Below the pieces are notes generated by a model. That model was not told where the DNA came from, made no database searches, and saw nothing but the letters and a program-made list of their open reading frames with translations. This document shows positions 16,470-24,974 of a stretch of DNA of 64,000 nt, piece by piece. Location: contig NZ_JAAZQL010000001.1 of the NCBI RefSeq assembly GCF_012275515.1, positions 290,911-354,910 on the forward strand. The letters run 5' to 3'. The position numbers and the translations under genes were made by a program. Source of the DNA: Novosphingobium sp. SG707. GTDB lineage: Bacteria; Pseudomonadota; Alphaproteobacteria; Sphingomonadales; Sphingomonadaceae. Position 1 is the stretch's first letter; the number at the start of each line of letters is the position of its first letter.

Positions 16470-18021
16470 GCTGCGGCTGCTGCCGCGATCCTTGCCCAAA
16501 TCGTTGCGGGGCCATCTCACGGTTGTTGTGATGGTGCCGCTGGTGGTGCTGGTGACGATTTTCGCCACGATCACCTGCTGGATGATCGATTCCTCGATGA
16601 ACGATACGTCGGACCGGATTCTGGTCGGTTCGACCCGGTTGATCAGCCGGGCGGTCAATTATGATCCGGTGCTTCAGGACCGTCTCCTGCCGCTGGCTGT
16701 TGGCCTGTTGCAGCGCCGCTCTGCCCCGGTCACGCATTACAGCATCTATGATGGCGACCGGTTGATTGCCGGCCGCGCCGATCTGCGCCCGCCATCCGAT
16801 TATTCGGCCGACGGGCGCCTGACCGGGCCGCTCCATCCCGGCGCAAGGTTCACGCTCACCTCGCGCGATCCGGTGCTGGTGCGCGGCTATGTCGATCCGC
16901 GCGATGCGCAAGGCGTGGTCCAGCCAGCCTATCTGCGCAATGGCATGCTGAACGGGCGCCCGGTGCGCATCGCCACGGAAATGCGCCGCCTGACGGGCAA
17001 TGGCCATCTGGTGGCGGTGCAGGTGGCCGATTTCCTTGAAAACCGGGAAATTTCCACCCGCGTCTATTTTCAGCGCGTGGTCAGCGCCAGCGTGCTGGTA
17101 ACGCTGATCGCGCTGCTCCTGTTCTATTCGGCGCTGGCATGGGGGCTGATCCCCTTTGCCACCCTGACCGAGCGGATTGCCGCCAGTGTGCGCGATCCGC
17201 TGCATTTTCAGCGCCTGCCCGATGGCGATGGCCCGCGTGAGGCGCAGATGATTGCGCGGGCCTATAATGCGCTGATGGTGCGGGCTGAGCGGGCGGTCGG
17301 TTCGCTGCGTCAGTTCACCTCGAACGCTTCGCATCAGTTGCGCACGCCGCTGGCGGTGCTGCGGGTGCATCTCGACGTGCTGGAAACCTATGGCGCGCAA
17401 AGCCCGCAGGGGCAGATGGCGCTGGATGACATCGCCCATTCGGTCGATACGCTCGAACGCCTGCTGCAGCAATTGCTGGCGCTGGCCCGGCTGGATGAAC
17501 AGGTTGAATGCAGCACCGGCCAGTTCGATCCCGCGCTGGTGGCCACCGATGTGATCGCCGCACGCCTGCCCGCGCTGCAGCGCGCCGATGTTGATATCAG
17601 CTTTGAGGAAAGCGGCCATGGGCTGGCCTCTGGCGAGGCGGCGCTGGCGGCCGAGATGGTGGGCAATCTGCTCGACAATGCGGTGGCCTATAACCGGCCG
17701 GGCGGCAAGGTGGTGGTGCGGGTTTTGTGTCGCGGCGGGGCGGTCCGGGTGGAAATCGAGGATGACGGCCCCGGCATCCCCCCTGCCGAGCGCGAGAAGG
17801 TGTGGGAGCGGTTCTATCGCATGGCCGCCAATGCCAACAGCACCGGCAGCGGGCTGGGCCTGCCCATCGTGCGCGCGCTGGCCGACCGGATGGGGGCCAA
17901 GGTTGCGCTGGATGAAGGGGCCGAGGGGCGCGGCACGCGGGCGGTCATCCATTTCCGCCCGGCCGATCGCGAGGAAATGTTGATCCCCCCATCCCCGACC
18001 GCGCATCAGGCGACCCTGTGA
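16459..18021 (+). CDS. Membrane sensor histidine kinase (TctE-like)
   Basis: 520 residues, ATG 16459 overlapping the regulator gene by 11 nt. A first membrane segment at about residues 19-45 (LTVVVMVPLVVLVTIFATIT) precedes a periplasmic region of about 165 residues resembling the 2CSK N-terminal sensor domain. A second membrane segment follows near residues 212-235 (SVLVTLIALLLFYSALAWG). The phospho-acceptor His lies at about residue 292 in SNASHQLRTPL. The ATPase domain shows NLLDNAVAYN (N box), EDDGPGIP (G1) and GSGLGLPIV (G2), so all catalytic boxes are intact. It phosphorylates the adjacent regulator. The signal is probably an extracellular carboxylate, judged from the downstream symporter, but this is inference. 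Confidence 0.93.
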   Translation: MPIKLRLLPRSLPKSLRGHLTVVVMVPLVVLVTIFATITCWMIDSSMNDTSDRILVGSTRLISRAVNYDPVLQDRLLPLAVGLLQRRSAPVTHYSIYDGDRLIAGRADLRPPSDYSADGRLTGPLHPGARFTLTSRDPVLVRGYVDPRDAQGVVQPAYLRNGMLNGRPVRIATEMRRLTGNGHLVAVQVADFLENREISTRVYFQRVVSASVLVTLIALLLFYSALAWGLIPFATLTERIAASVRDPLHFQRLPDGDGPREAQMIARAYNALMVRAERAVGSLRQFTSNASHQLRTPLAVLRVHLDVLETYGAQSPQGQMALDDIAHSVDTLERLLQQLLALARLDEQVECSTGQFDPALVATDVIAARLPALQRADVDISFEESGHGLASGEAALAAEMVGNLLDNAVAYNRPGGKVVVRVLCRGGAVRVEIEDDGPGIPPAEREKVWERFYRMAANANSTGSGLGLPIVRALADRMGAKVALDEGAEGRGTRAVIHFRPADREEMLIPPSPTAHQATL

Positions 18022-18036
18022 CAGGGTGCTGACAGG
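18019..18036 (-). promoter_or_regulatory. Second CTGTCA-type direct repeat, before the symporter gene
   Basis: TGACAGG occurs at 18019-18025 and 18030-18036, again an 11-bp period. Read on the minus strand this is CTGTCAG-N4-CTGTCAC, close to the box upstream of the response regulator. It overlaps the kinase stop codon and lies 27 bp before the symporter start, a plausible place for feedback on the transporter. Confidence 0.4.
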
Positions 18037-18062
18037 CAGGCTGTTTCACACAGGTCCTTCCC

Positions 18063-19313
18063 ATGGCAACGCTCAATCCCTCTTCGCCCTCTTCTCCTTT
18101 GCGCTGGTCGCGGCCTTTGCCGCATTGGCCGCTGCTGGCCGGGCTGGTGATCGGGACGATGGCAGGGGCGCTGGTGCATGTTGTGCCGGTGGACCGGGCG
18201 GTGCTGGATGTCGTGCTGGTCAATCTGGTGCGTCCGGTTGAACAATTGTTTCTTCAGGTGCTGTTCCTGCTGATCCTGCCCATGGTGTTTTCCGCGATTG
18301 TCACGGGTCTGGCGCGGTTGCGCGGGCGGGCCATGGTGCGCGATCTCCTGCTGCGCCTGTTTGCGGCGATGGTGGGCATGACGGTGGTTTCGGCGGTGAT
18401 CGGCATGGCGATGGCCAATCTGTTCCGCCCCGGCGAGGGCATGGCCATCGACCTGCACCAGAACCCCGGCGCGGCCGCGCGGGCGGGCGATGACAGCAGC
18501 CTGCTAGACCTGTTGCTGGCCCGGCCGATGATGGCGATCGTGGTGATGTCGGTGCTGGTAGGCTTTGCCATCAGCCGCAACCACAGCCGCAATCGCAACA
18601 TCCGCCATCTGGTGCTGACCACAGAGGGCTTGTTCGAGGTGGGCATGTCGATTGTCACGCTGGTGGCGCGTTTTGCGCCCGTGGCGGTGCTTTGCGTGAT
18701 GTTTGATATGACGGCGGTGTTCGGCTGGACGCTGCTGGTGCATCTGTCGGGCTATTTCAGTGTGGTGGTGGCCGCGCTTTGCCTGCATCTGCTGGTGGTT
18801 TCGGTGGGGCTGGCGTGGATGATGGGCGATGTCAGCCCGGCCCGGTTCCTGCGTTCGCTGCGCTCGGTGATGGTGATTGCCTTTACCACCTCCTCGTCCT
18901 TCTCCACCCTTCCGGCCGCGCTCCATGCCGCCGAGCAGGATCTGGGCCTGCCCGCGCGGGTGGCGCGGCCCACGCTGGGGCTGGGATGTGTGGCCAATCA
19001 GGGCGGCACGATCATCTACACCACGGTGACGGTGATCTTTCTGGCCCAGTGTTTCGGGATGGAATTGACCGCGTGGCAGCAGTTCACGGTGTTTGGCCTG
19101 TCGATTCTGGCCGGGTTGGGCACGATGGGGGTGCCCGCAGGCAGCCTGCCGCTGACCACGATGCTGCTGGCGCTGCTGCATGTGCCCAATGAGGGGATCG
19201 GCCTGATCATCGGCATCGACCGGTTGATGGATATGTGCCGCACGGTGCCCAATGTGGTGGGCGATCTGGCCGTGGCGGCGGCGCTGCGCCGCAGCGGCGA
19301 GGATGAAGTCTAA
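18063..19313 (+). CDS. Dicarboxylate/amino acid:cation symporter (DAACS, GltP/DctA family)
   Basis: 416 residues, with first membrane segments near residues 22-45. The Ser-rich re-entrant motif reads TTSSSFSTLPAAL, and the transport-site segment reads CVANQGGTIIYTTV where most members have NMDGT. GTMGVPAGSLPLTT and the terminal VPNVVGDLAVA, which holds the substrate-contacting Asn/Asp of this fold, are also present. The family moves C4-dicarboxylates or acidic amino acids with Na+ or H+. The NMDGT-to-NQGGT change affects a cation-site motif and may alter coupling (inference). It lies 41 nt after the sensor kinase, so it is probably the regulated output of the two-component system. No strong ribosome site is seen before ATG 18063. 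Confidence 0.9.
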   Translation: MATLNPSSPSSPLRWSRPLPHWPLLAGLVIGTMAGALVHVVPVDRAVLDVVLVNLVRPVEQLFLQVLFLLILPMVFSAIVTGLARLRGRAMVRDLLLRLFAAMVGMTVVSAVIGMAMANLFRPGEGMAIDLHQNPGAAARAGDDSSLLDLLLARPMMAIVVMSVLVGFAISRNHSRNRNIRHLVLTTEGLFEVGMSIVTLVARFAPVAVLCVMFDMTAVFGWTLLVHLSGYFSVVVAALCLHLLVVSVGLAWMMGDVSPARFLRSLRSVMVIAFTTSSSFSTLPAALHAAEQDLGLPARVARPTLGLGCVANQGGTIIYTTVTVIFLAQCFGMELTAWQQFTVFGLSILAGLGTMGVPAGSLPLTTMLLALLHVPNEGIGLIIGIDRLMDMCRTVPNVVGDLAVAAALRRSGEDEV

Positions 19314-19316
19314 GTT

Positions 19317-19364
19317 CTGCCTTGTGAAATGCCCGCGCCTGTGGAAACGCACGAGGCAGGTTTT
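19317..19364 (+). terminator. Intrinsic terminator after the symporter gene
   Basis: CTGCCTTGTG (19317-19326) pairs with CACGAGGCAG (19350-19359), ten pairs including one G-U, followed by GTTTT. It lies just after the symporter stop and ends the regulator-kinase-symporter transcript. Confidence 0.6.
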
Positions 19365-19382
19365 GCATAAGGCGCGGAAATT

Positions 19383-20471
19383 ATGGCGATGAACAACCGG
19401 CGCCGACTGGCCATGCTGGGCGGCGGGCCGGGGTCCTTTATCGGTGGCATCCATCATCTGGGCGCGCGGATCGCCGGGATCGACCTTGTGGCGGGCGTGT
19501 TCAGCTCCGACCCCGAAAAATCGGCCCGCGCGGCGCAGGATTATGGCGTGGCGCCCGACCGCTGCTATGCCGATGCGCAGGCGATGTTCGCCGCCGAGGC
19601 AGAGCGCGAGGATGGCATCACCATGGTGGCCATAGCCACGCCCAACCACCTGCATCTGCCCGCCGCGCTGATGGCGGTCGAGGCGGGGGTGCATATCTTT
19701 TCGGACAAGCCCGCGACCGCCACGCTGGCCCAGGCGCTGACTCTGCGCGATGCATTGGCGCGCGGGCGCAGCGCCTATGCCCTGAGCTTTACCTACAGCG
19801 CCTATCCGATGGTGCGCGAGGCGCGGGCACGGATCGCGGCGGGCGAGATCGGCGCGGTCCGCAAGGTGCTGGTGCATTACGCGCAGGCCGGGCTTGCCGA
19901 TGCGCGCGGCGGGTGGCGCACCGATCCGGCACAAAGCGGGGTGGGTGGATGCATTGCCGATCTGGGCACCCATGCCTTCCATCTGGCCGAATTTGTCACC
20001 GGGCAGGCGGTGGCCGAGCTGCTGGCCGATCTGAACAGTCATGACGGGCGCGCTCTGGATGATGACGGCGCGGTGCTGCTGCGTCTGGCCGGGGGCGAGC
20101 GGGGGGCGATCCATGCCTCGCAGATTGCCTTTGGCCAGCGCAATGGTCTGAGTTTTCAGGTCTATGGTGATCGGGGTGCGCTGTTCTGGGATTTTGACAC
20201 GGCCGATCAGTTGCGGCTGGTGCGCGGGGGCGAGGTGCTGCTGCTGGGGCCGGGTTCGCCCGATCTGATGGAGCGCGTGCCGGGGATGCGGGGCATCGGC
20301 AATGGGCTTATCGCGCCCTTTGCCACGCTTTACCGCGAATTCGCAGCGGCCTGCGACGGACAGGCCCCCGCCGCCCTGCCCGGCATCGAGGCGGGGTTGC
20401 GCAGCATGGCATTTGTGGAGCGCGCGGTGGCAAGCAGCGCGCAGGGCGGGCGCTGGCTGCCCATAAATTGA
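19383..20471 (+). CDS. Gfo/Idh/MocA-family NAD(P)-dependent oxidoreductase
   Basis: 362 residues. The N-terminal Rossmann fold begins LAMLGGGPGSFIGGIHHLG. The family's EKP motif appears as FSDKPATATLAQA, and the catalytic D-x-x-x-H appears in IADLGTHAFHLAEF. Members oxidise or reduce sugars, inositols and related polyols with NAD(P); the substrate is not apparent. The gene follows a terminator, so it probably has its own promoter in the 69-bp gap. It is followed 14 nt later by a Dabb-domain protein, which suggests the two form a small operon. Such pairs occur in sugar catabolic clusters (established association for the families, not proof here). Confidence 0.88.
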   Translation: MAMNNRRRLAMLGGGPGSFIGGIHHLGARIAGIDLVAGVFSSDPEKSARAAQDYGVAPDRCYADAQAMFAAEAEREDGITMVAIATPNHLHLPAALMAVEAGVHIFSDKPATATLAQALTLRDALARGRSAYALSFTYSAYPMVREARARIAAGEIGAVRKVLVHYAQAGLADARGGWRTDPAQSGVGGCIADLGTHAFHLAEFVTGQAVAELLADLNSHDGRALDDDGAVLLRLAGGERGAIHASQIAFGQRNGLSFQVYGDRGALFWDFDTADQLRLVRGGEVLLLGPGSPDLMERVPGMRGIGNGLIAPFATLYREFAAACDGQAPAALPGIEAGLRSMAFVERAVASSAQGGRWLPIN

Positions 20472-20485
20472 CCGAGGGAGGCACG

Positions 20486-20791
20486 ATGTTTCACCACGTC
20501 TTTTTCTGGCTGAAGAATGCCGAGGATCGCGATGCGCTGATCACCGGGCTGGAGAGCCTGCGCGCCATTCCGCAGATCCGTGCGCTGCATATCGGCATTC
20601 CCGCCGCCACCGAGCAGCGCGATGTGGTCGAGAGCGGCTTTGCCGTGTCCGAACTGATGGAATTTGATAGTCCGGCCGATCAGAAAGCCTATCAGGACCA
20701 CCCGCTCCACCTGCGCTTTGTCGAGCAATGCGGGCATTTGTGGTCGCGCGTGGTGGTCTATGATGTCGAGCCCATCTGTTCCAGCCGGTAA
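20486..20791 (+). CDS. Dabb-domain (stress-responsive alpha/beta barrel) protein
   Basis: 101 residues. ATG 20486 has an excellent GAGGGAGG ribosome site and starts [11 protein letters not shown], the canonical beginning of Dabb proteins (small ferredoxin-like homodimers). The segments [15 protein letters not shown] and [12 protein letters not shown] also fit the family. Members are mostly uncharacterised; a few act in polyketide cyclisation or stress response. It is encoded just after the Gfo/Idh/MocA oxidoreductase. Its 3' end overlaps the convergent sigma-54 activator gene by 34 nt. Confidence 0.85.
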   Translation: MFHHVFFWLKNAEDRDALITGLESLRAIPQIRALHIGIPAATEQRDVVESGFAVSELMEFDSPADQKAYQDHPLHLRFVEQCGHLWSRVVVYDVEPICSSR

Positions 20792-22404
20792 TAGAGCTGG
20801 GCGCGGGTGATGCCCAGCAGGCGGGCGGCGCGGGCCTTGTTGCCTCCGCTGCGCGCCAGCGCCTGTTCGATCATCCGCCTCTCGCTGCGGGCCAGATCGA
20901 GGTCGTCTCCCTCCTGCGCCGCCTGTCCGTTTTCCACTCGCCCCCCGGCGCGGACGCGGAAGGGCAGGGGACCCAGCGCCTCGCCTCCGCCAAAGATATG
21001 GTGCAGGCGCAAAGGTTCGCCGTCGCGCGCCATGATGACGCCGCGTTCAATCACGTTTTCCAGCTCGCGGATATTGCCCGGCCAGCCATAGCCCAGCATC
21101 GCGGCCACCGCATCGCCCTCAAACCCGGTGACGGCCTTGCCATAGCGGGTGCTGTAGCGTTCGAGGAAATATTCCATCAGCAAGGGCAGATCGGCCCGCC
21201 TTTCGCGCAGGGGCGGGATGCGGATGGGAAAGACGTTGAGGCGGTAGAACAGGTCGGCGCGAAAACTGCCCGCCTCGACCGCGGCGCGCAGATCGACATT
21301 GGTGGCCGCCACCAGCCGCACATTGGCCCGGTGCATCCGCACCCCGCCTACGCGCTCGAACTCGCCCTCCTGGATCGCGCGCAGCAGCTTGCCCTGCGCA
21401 GCAAGCGAGAGAGTGGCGATTTCGTCGAGGAACAGCGTGCCGCCCTCGGCCCGTTCAAAGCGGCCCGCGCGGGCGGCATGGGCGCCGGTAAAGGCCCCCT
21501 TTTCCACCCCGAACAATTCGGCCTCCAGCAGGCTTTCCGGAATAGCCGCGCAATTGACCGCGACAAAGGGCTTGTCCGCGCGCCGCCCCATCGCGTGCAG
21601 GTTGCGCGCGAAAATCTCCTTGCCCACCCCGCTTTCGCCAAGGAACAGCACCACCGCATCGGTGTCGGCCACATGGTGCAGCATGTCGAAGGCCACGTTG
21701 AACCCGGCCGAGGCGCCCACGATCCGCTGCTCGCTGCCGCCCCGCGCTGATGATCGTGCCCGTTCGATCTGGTTGATCGCCTCGCCGCGCATAAAGCGCA
21801 GGTCTTCCTCGCCTTCTTCCCATTCCTCGGCGGGGCGGCCCTGAACGCGGCAATGGGGGTGGCCCATGGCGATGCATTCCACCTCGCGGAACAGGATCGG
21901 GCGGCCAAGGAACACGCTGGCATAGCCGCTGGCATAACCGGCCAGCGACCAGCCCGCAGGATAGGCCCCGCGCCCGGCGGTTTCCAGATGCGCCCCGCAT
22001 TCGGATGATCCATGCCAGAGATATTCGGCCGAAAACGCGCCTCGCGCGACATCGAATTCGACATGCAGCGCTTCGGATCGGACCATGCCTTCGAGCATGT
22101 GGAGTTCGGGGCCGACGGCGAACATATCATCGATCGTGGCATGGGGGCGCAGACGGGCGGCGCTCTCCGCGTCCAGCGCGCCCGAGTGATAGCCCTGCCG
22201 GGTAAAGATCGCGCGGGCCTGTTCCAGCCCCAGAGCGTCGATCGCTTCGCGCCGCAGCAGCGCAAAGGCGCGGGCGTGGAGCAGCATCATCCGCTTGCCC
22301 GCCAGCCAGATATGGCCCTGCGCGGGGTCGAAATGGAGATGGGAGAAGAGATCCTGCGGCATGGGGCGGCCTTTGATGGGAGAGGTCTGCAGAATATTCG
22401 ACAT
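20758..22404 (-). CDS. Sigma-54-dependent activator of the XylR/DmpR/PoxR type
   Basis: 548 residues from ATG 22404, with an alternative ATG 22362 ([11 protein letters not shown]) that also fits the family's N-terminus. Domains in order: XylR_N/V4R sensor (about 15-205), linker, AAA+ domain (about 230-460), Fis-type HTH at the C-terminus. The sensor retains ECGAH and [14 protein letters not shown], matching the Cys-Glu-Cys-Cys zinc site of MopR/DmpR. The AAA+ domain has Walker A GESGVGKE, the sigma-54-contacting GAFTGA loop and Walker B GGTLFLDE. The HTH reads [20 protein letters not shown]. Family members bind phenols directly and activate divergent catabolic operons. The facing operon carries a -24/-12 promoter, so this is its likely phenol/alkylphenol-responsive activator. 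Confidence 0.94.
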   Translation of the reverse strand: MSNILQTSPIKGRPMPQDLFSHLHFDPAQGHIWLAGKRMMLLHARAFALLRREAIDALGLEQARAIFTRQGYHSGALDAESAARLRPHATIDDMFAVGPELHMLEGMVRSEALHVEFDVARGAFSAEYLWHGSSECGAHLETAGRGAYPAGWSLAGYASGYASVFLGRPILFREVECIAMGHPHCRVQGRPAEEWEEGEEDLRFMRGEAINQIERARSSARGGSEQRIVGASAGFNVAFDMLHHVADTDAVVLFLGESGVGKEIFARNLHAMGRRADKPFVAVNCAAIPESLLEAELFGVEKGAFTGAHAARAGRFERAEGGTLFLDEIATLSLAAQGKLLRAIQEGEFERVGGVRMHRANVRLVAATNVDLRAAVEAGSFRADLFYRLNVFPIRIPPLRERRADLPLLMEYFLERYSTRYGKAVTGFEGDAVAAMLGYGWPGNIRELENVIERGVIMARDGEPLRLHHIFGGGEALGPLPFRVRAGGRVENGQAAQEGDDLDLARSERRMIEQALARSGGNKARAARLLGITRAQLYYRLEQMGSTS

Positions 22405-22434
22405 ATCTGGAAAAGGGAATGTCTGAAATTCTGC
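22389..22434. promoter_or_regulatory. Imperfect 16-bp inverted repeat, candidate activator binding site (UAS)
   Basis: GCAGAATATTCGACAT (22389-22404) and ATGTCTGAAATTCTGC (22419-22434) are inverted repeats matching at 13 of 16 positions with a 14-bp spacer. The centre is about 150 bp upstream of the predicted sigma-54 transcription start, the usual location for XylR/DmpR-type upstream activating sequences. It also overlaps the first possible start codon of the activator gene, which would allow autoregulation. Confidence 0.5.
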
Positions 22435-22534
22435 ATATTTTTAGTGGGCGTTCCAATGCGGTGTGACGCTGCTTGAAAAGACAATCGACGTAAAAACAAA
22501 CGATTATCAAAATTTCGCCCGCCCTTTCCGCGAT

Positions 22535-22549
22535 TGGCACAGGCTTTGC
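22535..22549 (+). promoter_or_regulatory. Sigma-54 (-24/-12) promoter of the alkylphenol operon
   Basis: TGGCACAGGCTTTGC has the invariant GG and GC separated by exactly 10 bp and matches the TGGCAC-N5-TTGC consensus fully. Transcription should begin near 22561, about 110 nt before the first gene. A sigma-54 activator gene faces it. Confidence 0.88.
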
Positions 22550-22670
22550 GATGATCCGGTCAGGCCGCGCGACAGCGGCCGCGACAAGGGAGAGAGCCAT
22601 CATGCCGGACCATTACACGCACCCTTGTTGCAACCGGCCCCCGAGGCTGCATCGAGGAGACATCACACCT

Positions 22671-23003
22671 ATGGACCCTGCCTTTTCCCATCTGACGCGG
22701 CGGACCTTTCTGTCCGCCAGCGCGCTGGCGACGCTGGCCGCCGCCGTTCCGGCCGCCGCCGCCGAATGGACGCGCATCGCCCCGGTCGCGCTGGCCAGCC
22801 ATGCCGGGGCGCTGCCCGCGGGCTGGAGCGGGCAGGCCATCCTGCTCAAGGGCTCCTATCTGGCCCGCCTGTCCCAGATTCGCGCGGCCATCGCCCGCCA
22901 TGGCGCCGCCCATCTGACGCCCTTTCTCGATGCCGACGATGCGGTGCTGCTCGACATTGCCCGCCACGATGCCGTCGGCGCCCCTCTTTCCGGACAGGAG
23001 TGA
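22671..23003 (+). CDS. Small Tat-signal periplasmic protein of unknown function
   Basis: 110 residues. ATG 22671 follows CGAGGAGA by about 9 nt. The N-terminus has a twin-arginine signal (LTRRTFLSASALATLAAAVPAAAA), which is used for proteins exported folded or with a partner. The mature part is about 80 residues with no Cys and no cofactor motif (WTRIAPVALASHAGALPAGW; HGAAHLTPFLDADDAVLLD). I recognise no family. It is the first gene of the sigma-54 operon, 6 nt before the cytochrome gene. p-Cresol methylhydroxylase operons elsewhere carry a small accessory gene (pchX) of unknown function. Because the flavoprotein encoded two genes downstream has no signal peptide, this protein is a candidate escort that carries it through Tat (inference). 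Confidence 0.75.
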   Translation: MDPAFSHLTRRTFLSASALATLAAAVPAAAAEWTRIAPVALASHAGALPAGWSGQAILLKGSYLARLSQIRAAIARHGAAHLTPFLDADDAVLLDIARHDAVGAPLSGQE

Positions 23004-23009
23004 CCGGCC

Positions 23010-23342
23010 ATGAAATTTCGTCCTATTGCCCTTGCCGCCCTGCTGACGCTGGGCATGGCGCCCGCCGTGCATGCCTCGCCCACGGGCGTCTGGCGCGGTT
23101 CGAATGAAGCCTGGGAAAAGGTCTGCGCGCGCTGCCATCTCTCGGGCGTCGGCCCGGAGCTGCGCGGGCGTCAATTGCCGCCCGAATATATCAAGCAGGT
23201 CGTGCGCCACGGCTTTCTGGCCATGCCCGCCTTTCCCCATGGCGCGATTGATGATGCCACGCTCGACGGTGTGGCGCTCTACGTCTCCAAATCGCGTCTG
23301 AATGCGCCCGCCAAGCCCGCTGCCCCGGCCAAAAAGCTCTGA
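23010..23342 (+). CDS. PchC-like cytochrome c subunit of 4-alkylphenol methylhydroxylase
   Basis: 110 residues; AGGAG lies 9 nt before ATG 23010. The Sec signal peptide reads LAALLTLGMAPAVHA. There is one c-type haem site CARCH, with the likely axial Met in FLAMPAFPHG, and a C-terminal helix DGVALYVSKSRL. Length and motif spacing fit the small cytochrome subunit of p-cresol methylhydroxylase and related 4-alkylphenol or eugenol hydroxylases. In those enzymes it binds the flavoprotein and accepts its electrons in the periplasm; in p-cresol methylhydroxylase, binding is also needed for covalent FAD attachment. It lies directly upstream of the matching flavoprotein gene (20-nt gap). Confidence 0.88.
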   Translation: MKFRPIALAALLTLGMAPAVHASPTGVWRGSNEAWEKVCARCHLSGVGPELRGRQLPPEYIKQVVRHGFLAMPAFPHGAIDDATLDGVALYVSKSRLNAPAKPAAPAKKL

Positions 23343-23362
23343 AAATTCTGGGAGAACCCGCC

Positions 23363-24946
23363 ATGACCGCTCAAAAAACCGCTCCCGCCGCTGCCTCTGG
23401 CCCGGCGGCCCCCGCCATCCTGCCCCCCGGCGTCAGCGCCGGTGATTTCGCCGGGGCGATCCGCGAATTCATCACGATTCTGGGCGCTGAAAACGTGCTG
23501 ACCGATGCCGACCATCTGGCCCCCTATACCAAGGTGATGGTGGCCGAGAGCGAGGATCTGCACCGCCCCGCCGCCGTCATCATGGCCCGCACCGTCGAAC
23601 AGGTGCAAAAGATCATGGCCGTGTGCAACCGCGTGCGCGTGCCGATCTGGCCGATCTCGACCGGGCGCAACTTCGGCTATGGTTCGGCCGCGCCCCAAAG
23701 CGCGGGTCAGGTCATTCTCGACTTGCGCCATATGAACCGCATCCTTGAGGTCGATCCGGTGATGTGCACCGCGCTGGTCGAACCGGGCGTGACCTATCAG
23801 CAGCTCAAGGACTATCTGGTCGAAAACAACATTCCGCTCTGGCTGTCCTGCCCGGCGCCTTCGGCCATTGCCGGGCCTTTGGGCAATACGGTGGACCGCG
23901 GCGTGGGCTACACCCCCTATGGCGAGCATTTCATGATGCAATGCGGGATGGAGGTCGTGCTGGCCGATGGGCAGGTGCTGCGCACCGGCATGGGCGGGGT
24001 GCAAAACACCAATGCCTGGCAAGTCTTCAAATGGGGCTACGGGCCTTATCTCGACGGCATTTTTACCCAGTCGAACTATGGCGTCGTCACCAAGATGGGC
24101 ATGTGGCTGATGCCTCAGCCGCCGGTCTACAAGCCTTTCTCGATCCGTTATGAGAAGGATGAGGACATCCACGACATCGTGGAAACCTTGCGCCCGCTGC
24201 GCATCGCGGGCGTCATTCCCAATGCGATGGTTTTCGCCAATGTGATGTGGGAAGCGGCCGCCATCATGCCGCGCAGCAAATATTATCAGGGCACCGGCAC
24301 CACGCCCGACCATGTGCTGGAGGAAATCAAGGCCAAGGAAGGCATCGGCGCGTGGAACGTCTATGCCGCGCTTTACGGCACCAAGGAGCAGGTCGAGGTC
24401 AACTGGAACATCATCACCGGCGCGATCAAGGCCAGCGGCAAGGGCCGGATCATCACCGAGGAGGAAGCGGGCGAGACCGAACCTTTCAAGTATCGCGCCA
24501 AGCTGATGCGCGGCGACATGACGCTTCAGGAATTCGGCCTCTATCGCTGGCGCGGCGGCGGCGGTTCGATGTGGTTTGCCCCCGTGACCGTGGCCAAGGG
24601 TTCGGAAACCCGGGACCAGACCGAGCTGGCCAAGAAGATCCTTGGCGAATTCGGGCTGGATTATGTGGCCGAATATATCGTCGGCATGCGCGACATGCAT
24701 CACATCATCGACGTGCTGTTCGACCGCTCCAACCCTGAGGAAATGGAGCGCGCCCATGCCTGCTTCGCCAAGCTGCTGAGCGAATTCGGCAAGCGCGGCT
24801 ATGCGGTCTATCGCGTCAACACCGCCTTTATGGACCAGACCGCCGATCTCTATGGCCCGGTCAAGCGCCATGTCGATCAGGCTCTGAAGCGCGCTCTGGA
24901 CCCCAATGGCATCATCGCGCCGGGCAAATCGGGCATCCGCATCTGA
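23363..24946 (+). CDS. Flavoprotein subunit of p-cresol methylhydroxylase/4-alkylphenol dehydrogenase family
   Basis: 527 residues, ATG 23363 after GGAG. It is a VAO/PCMH-fold flavoenzyme: the PP-loop FAD-binding region is near residues 97-122 (PISTGRNFGYGSAAPQSAG), followed by the substrate domain and a C-terminal cap (DPNGIIAPGKSG). Tyr394 in FGLYRWRGGGGSMWF corresponds in position to the Tyr384 that covalently binds FAD in PCMH, and Tyr483-Arg484 (VYRVN) to the PCMH active-site Tyr473-Arg474; the offset of 10 is constant. A Tyr rather than the VAO His supports a dehydrogenase that uses cytochrome c, not O2. It would hydroxylate the benzylic carbon of a 4-alkylphenol via a quinone methide. 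No signal peptide is visible although the cytochrome partners are periplasmic. The exact substrate (cresol, ethyl/propylphenol, eugenol or guaiacols) is unresolved. Confidence 0.9.
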   Translation: MTAQKTAPAAASGPAAPAILPPGVSAGDFAGAIREFITILGAENVLTDADHLAPYTKVMVAESEDLHRPAAVIMARTVEQVQKIMAVCNRVRVPIWPISTGRNFGYGSAAPQSAGQVILDLRHMNRILEVDPVMCTALVEPGVTYQQLKDYLVENNIPLWLSCPAPSAIAGPLGNTVDRGVGYTPYGEHFMMQCGMEVVLADGQVLRTGMGGVQNTNAWQVFKWGYGPYLDGIFTQSNYGVVTKMGMWLMPQPPVYKPFSIRYEKDEDIHDIVETLRPLRIAGVIPNAMVFANVMWEAAAIMPRSKYYQGTGTTPDHVLEEIKAKEGIGAWNVYAALYGTKEQVEVNWNIITGAIKASGKGRIITEEEAGETEPFKYRAKLMRGDMTLQEFGLYRWRGGGGSMWFAPVTVAKGSETRDQTELAKKILGEFGLDYVAEYIVGMRDMHHIIDVLFDRSNPEEMERAHACFAKLLSEFGKRGYAVYRVNTAFMDQTADLYGPVKRHVDQALKRALDPNGIIAPGKSGIRI

Positions 24947-24974
24947 GGCGTGCGGCCTCCAAAAGGATAATTGC

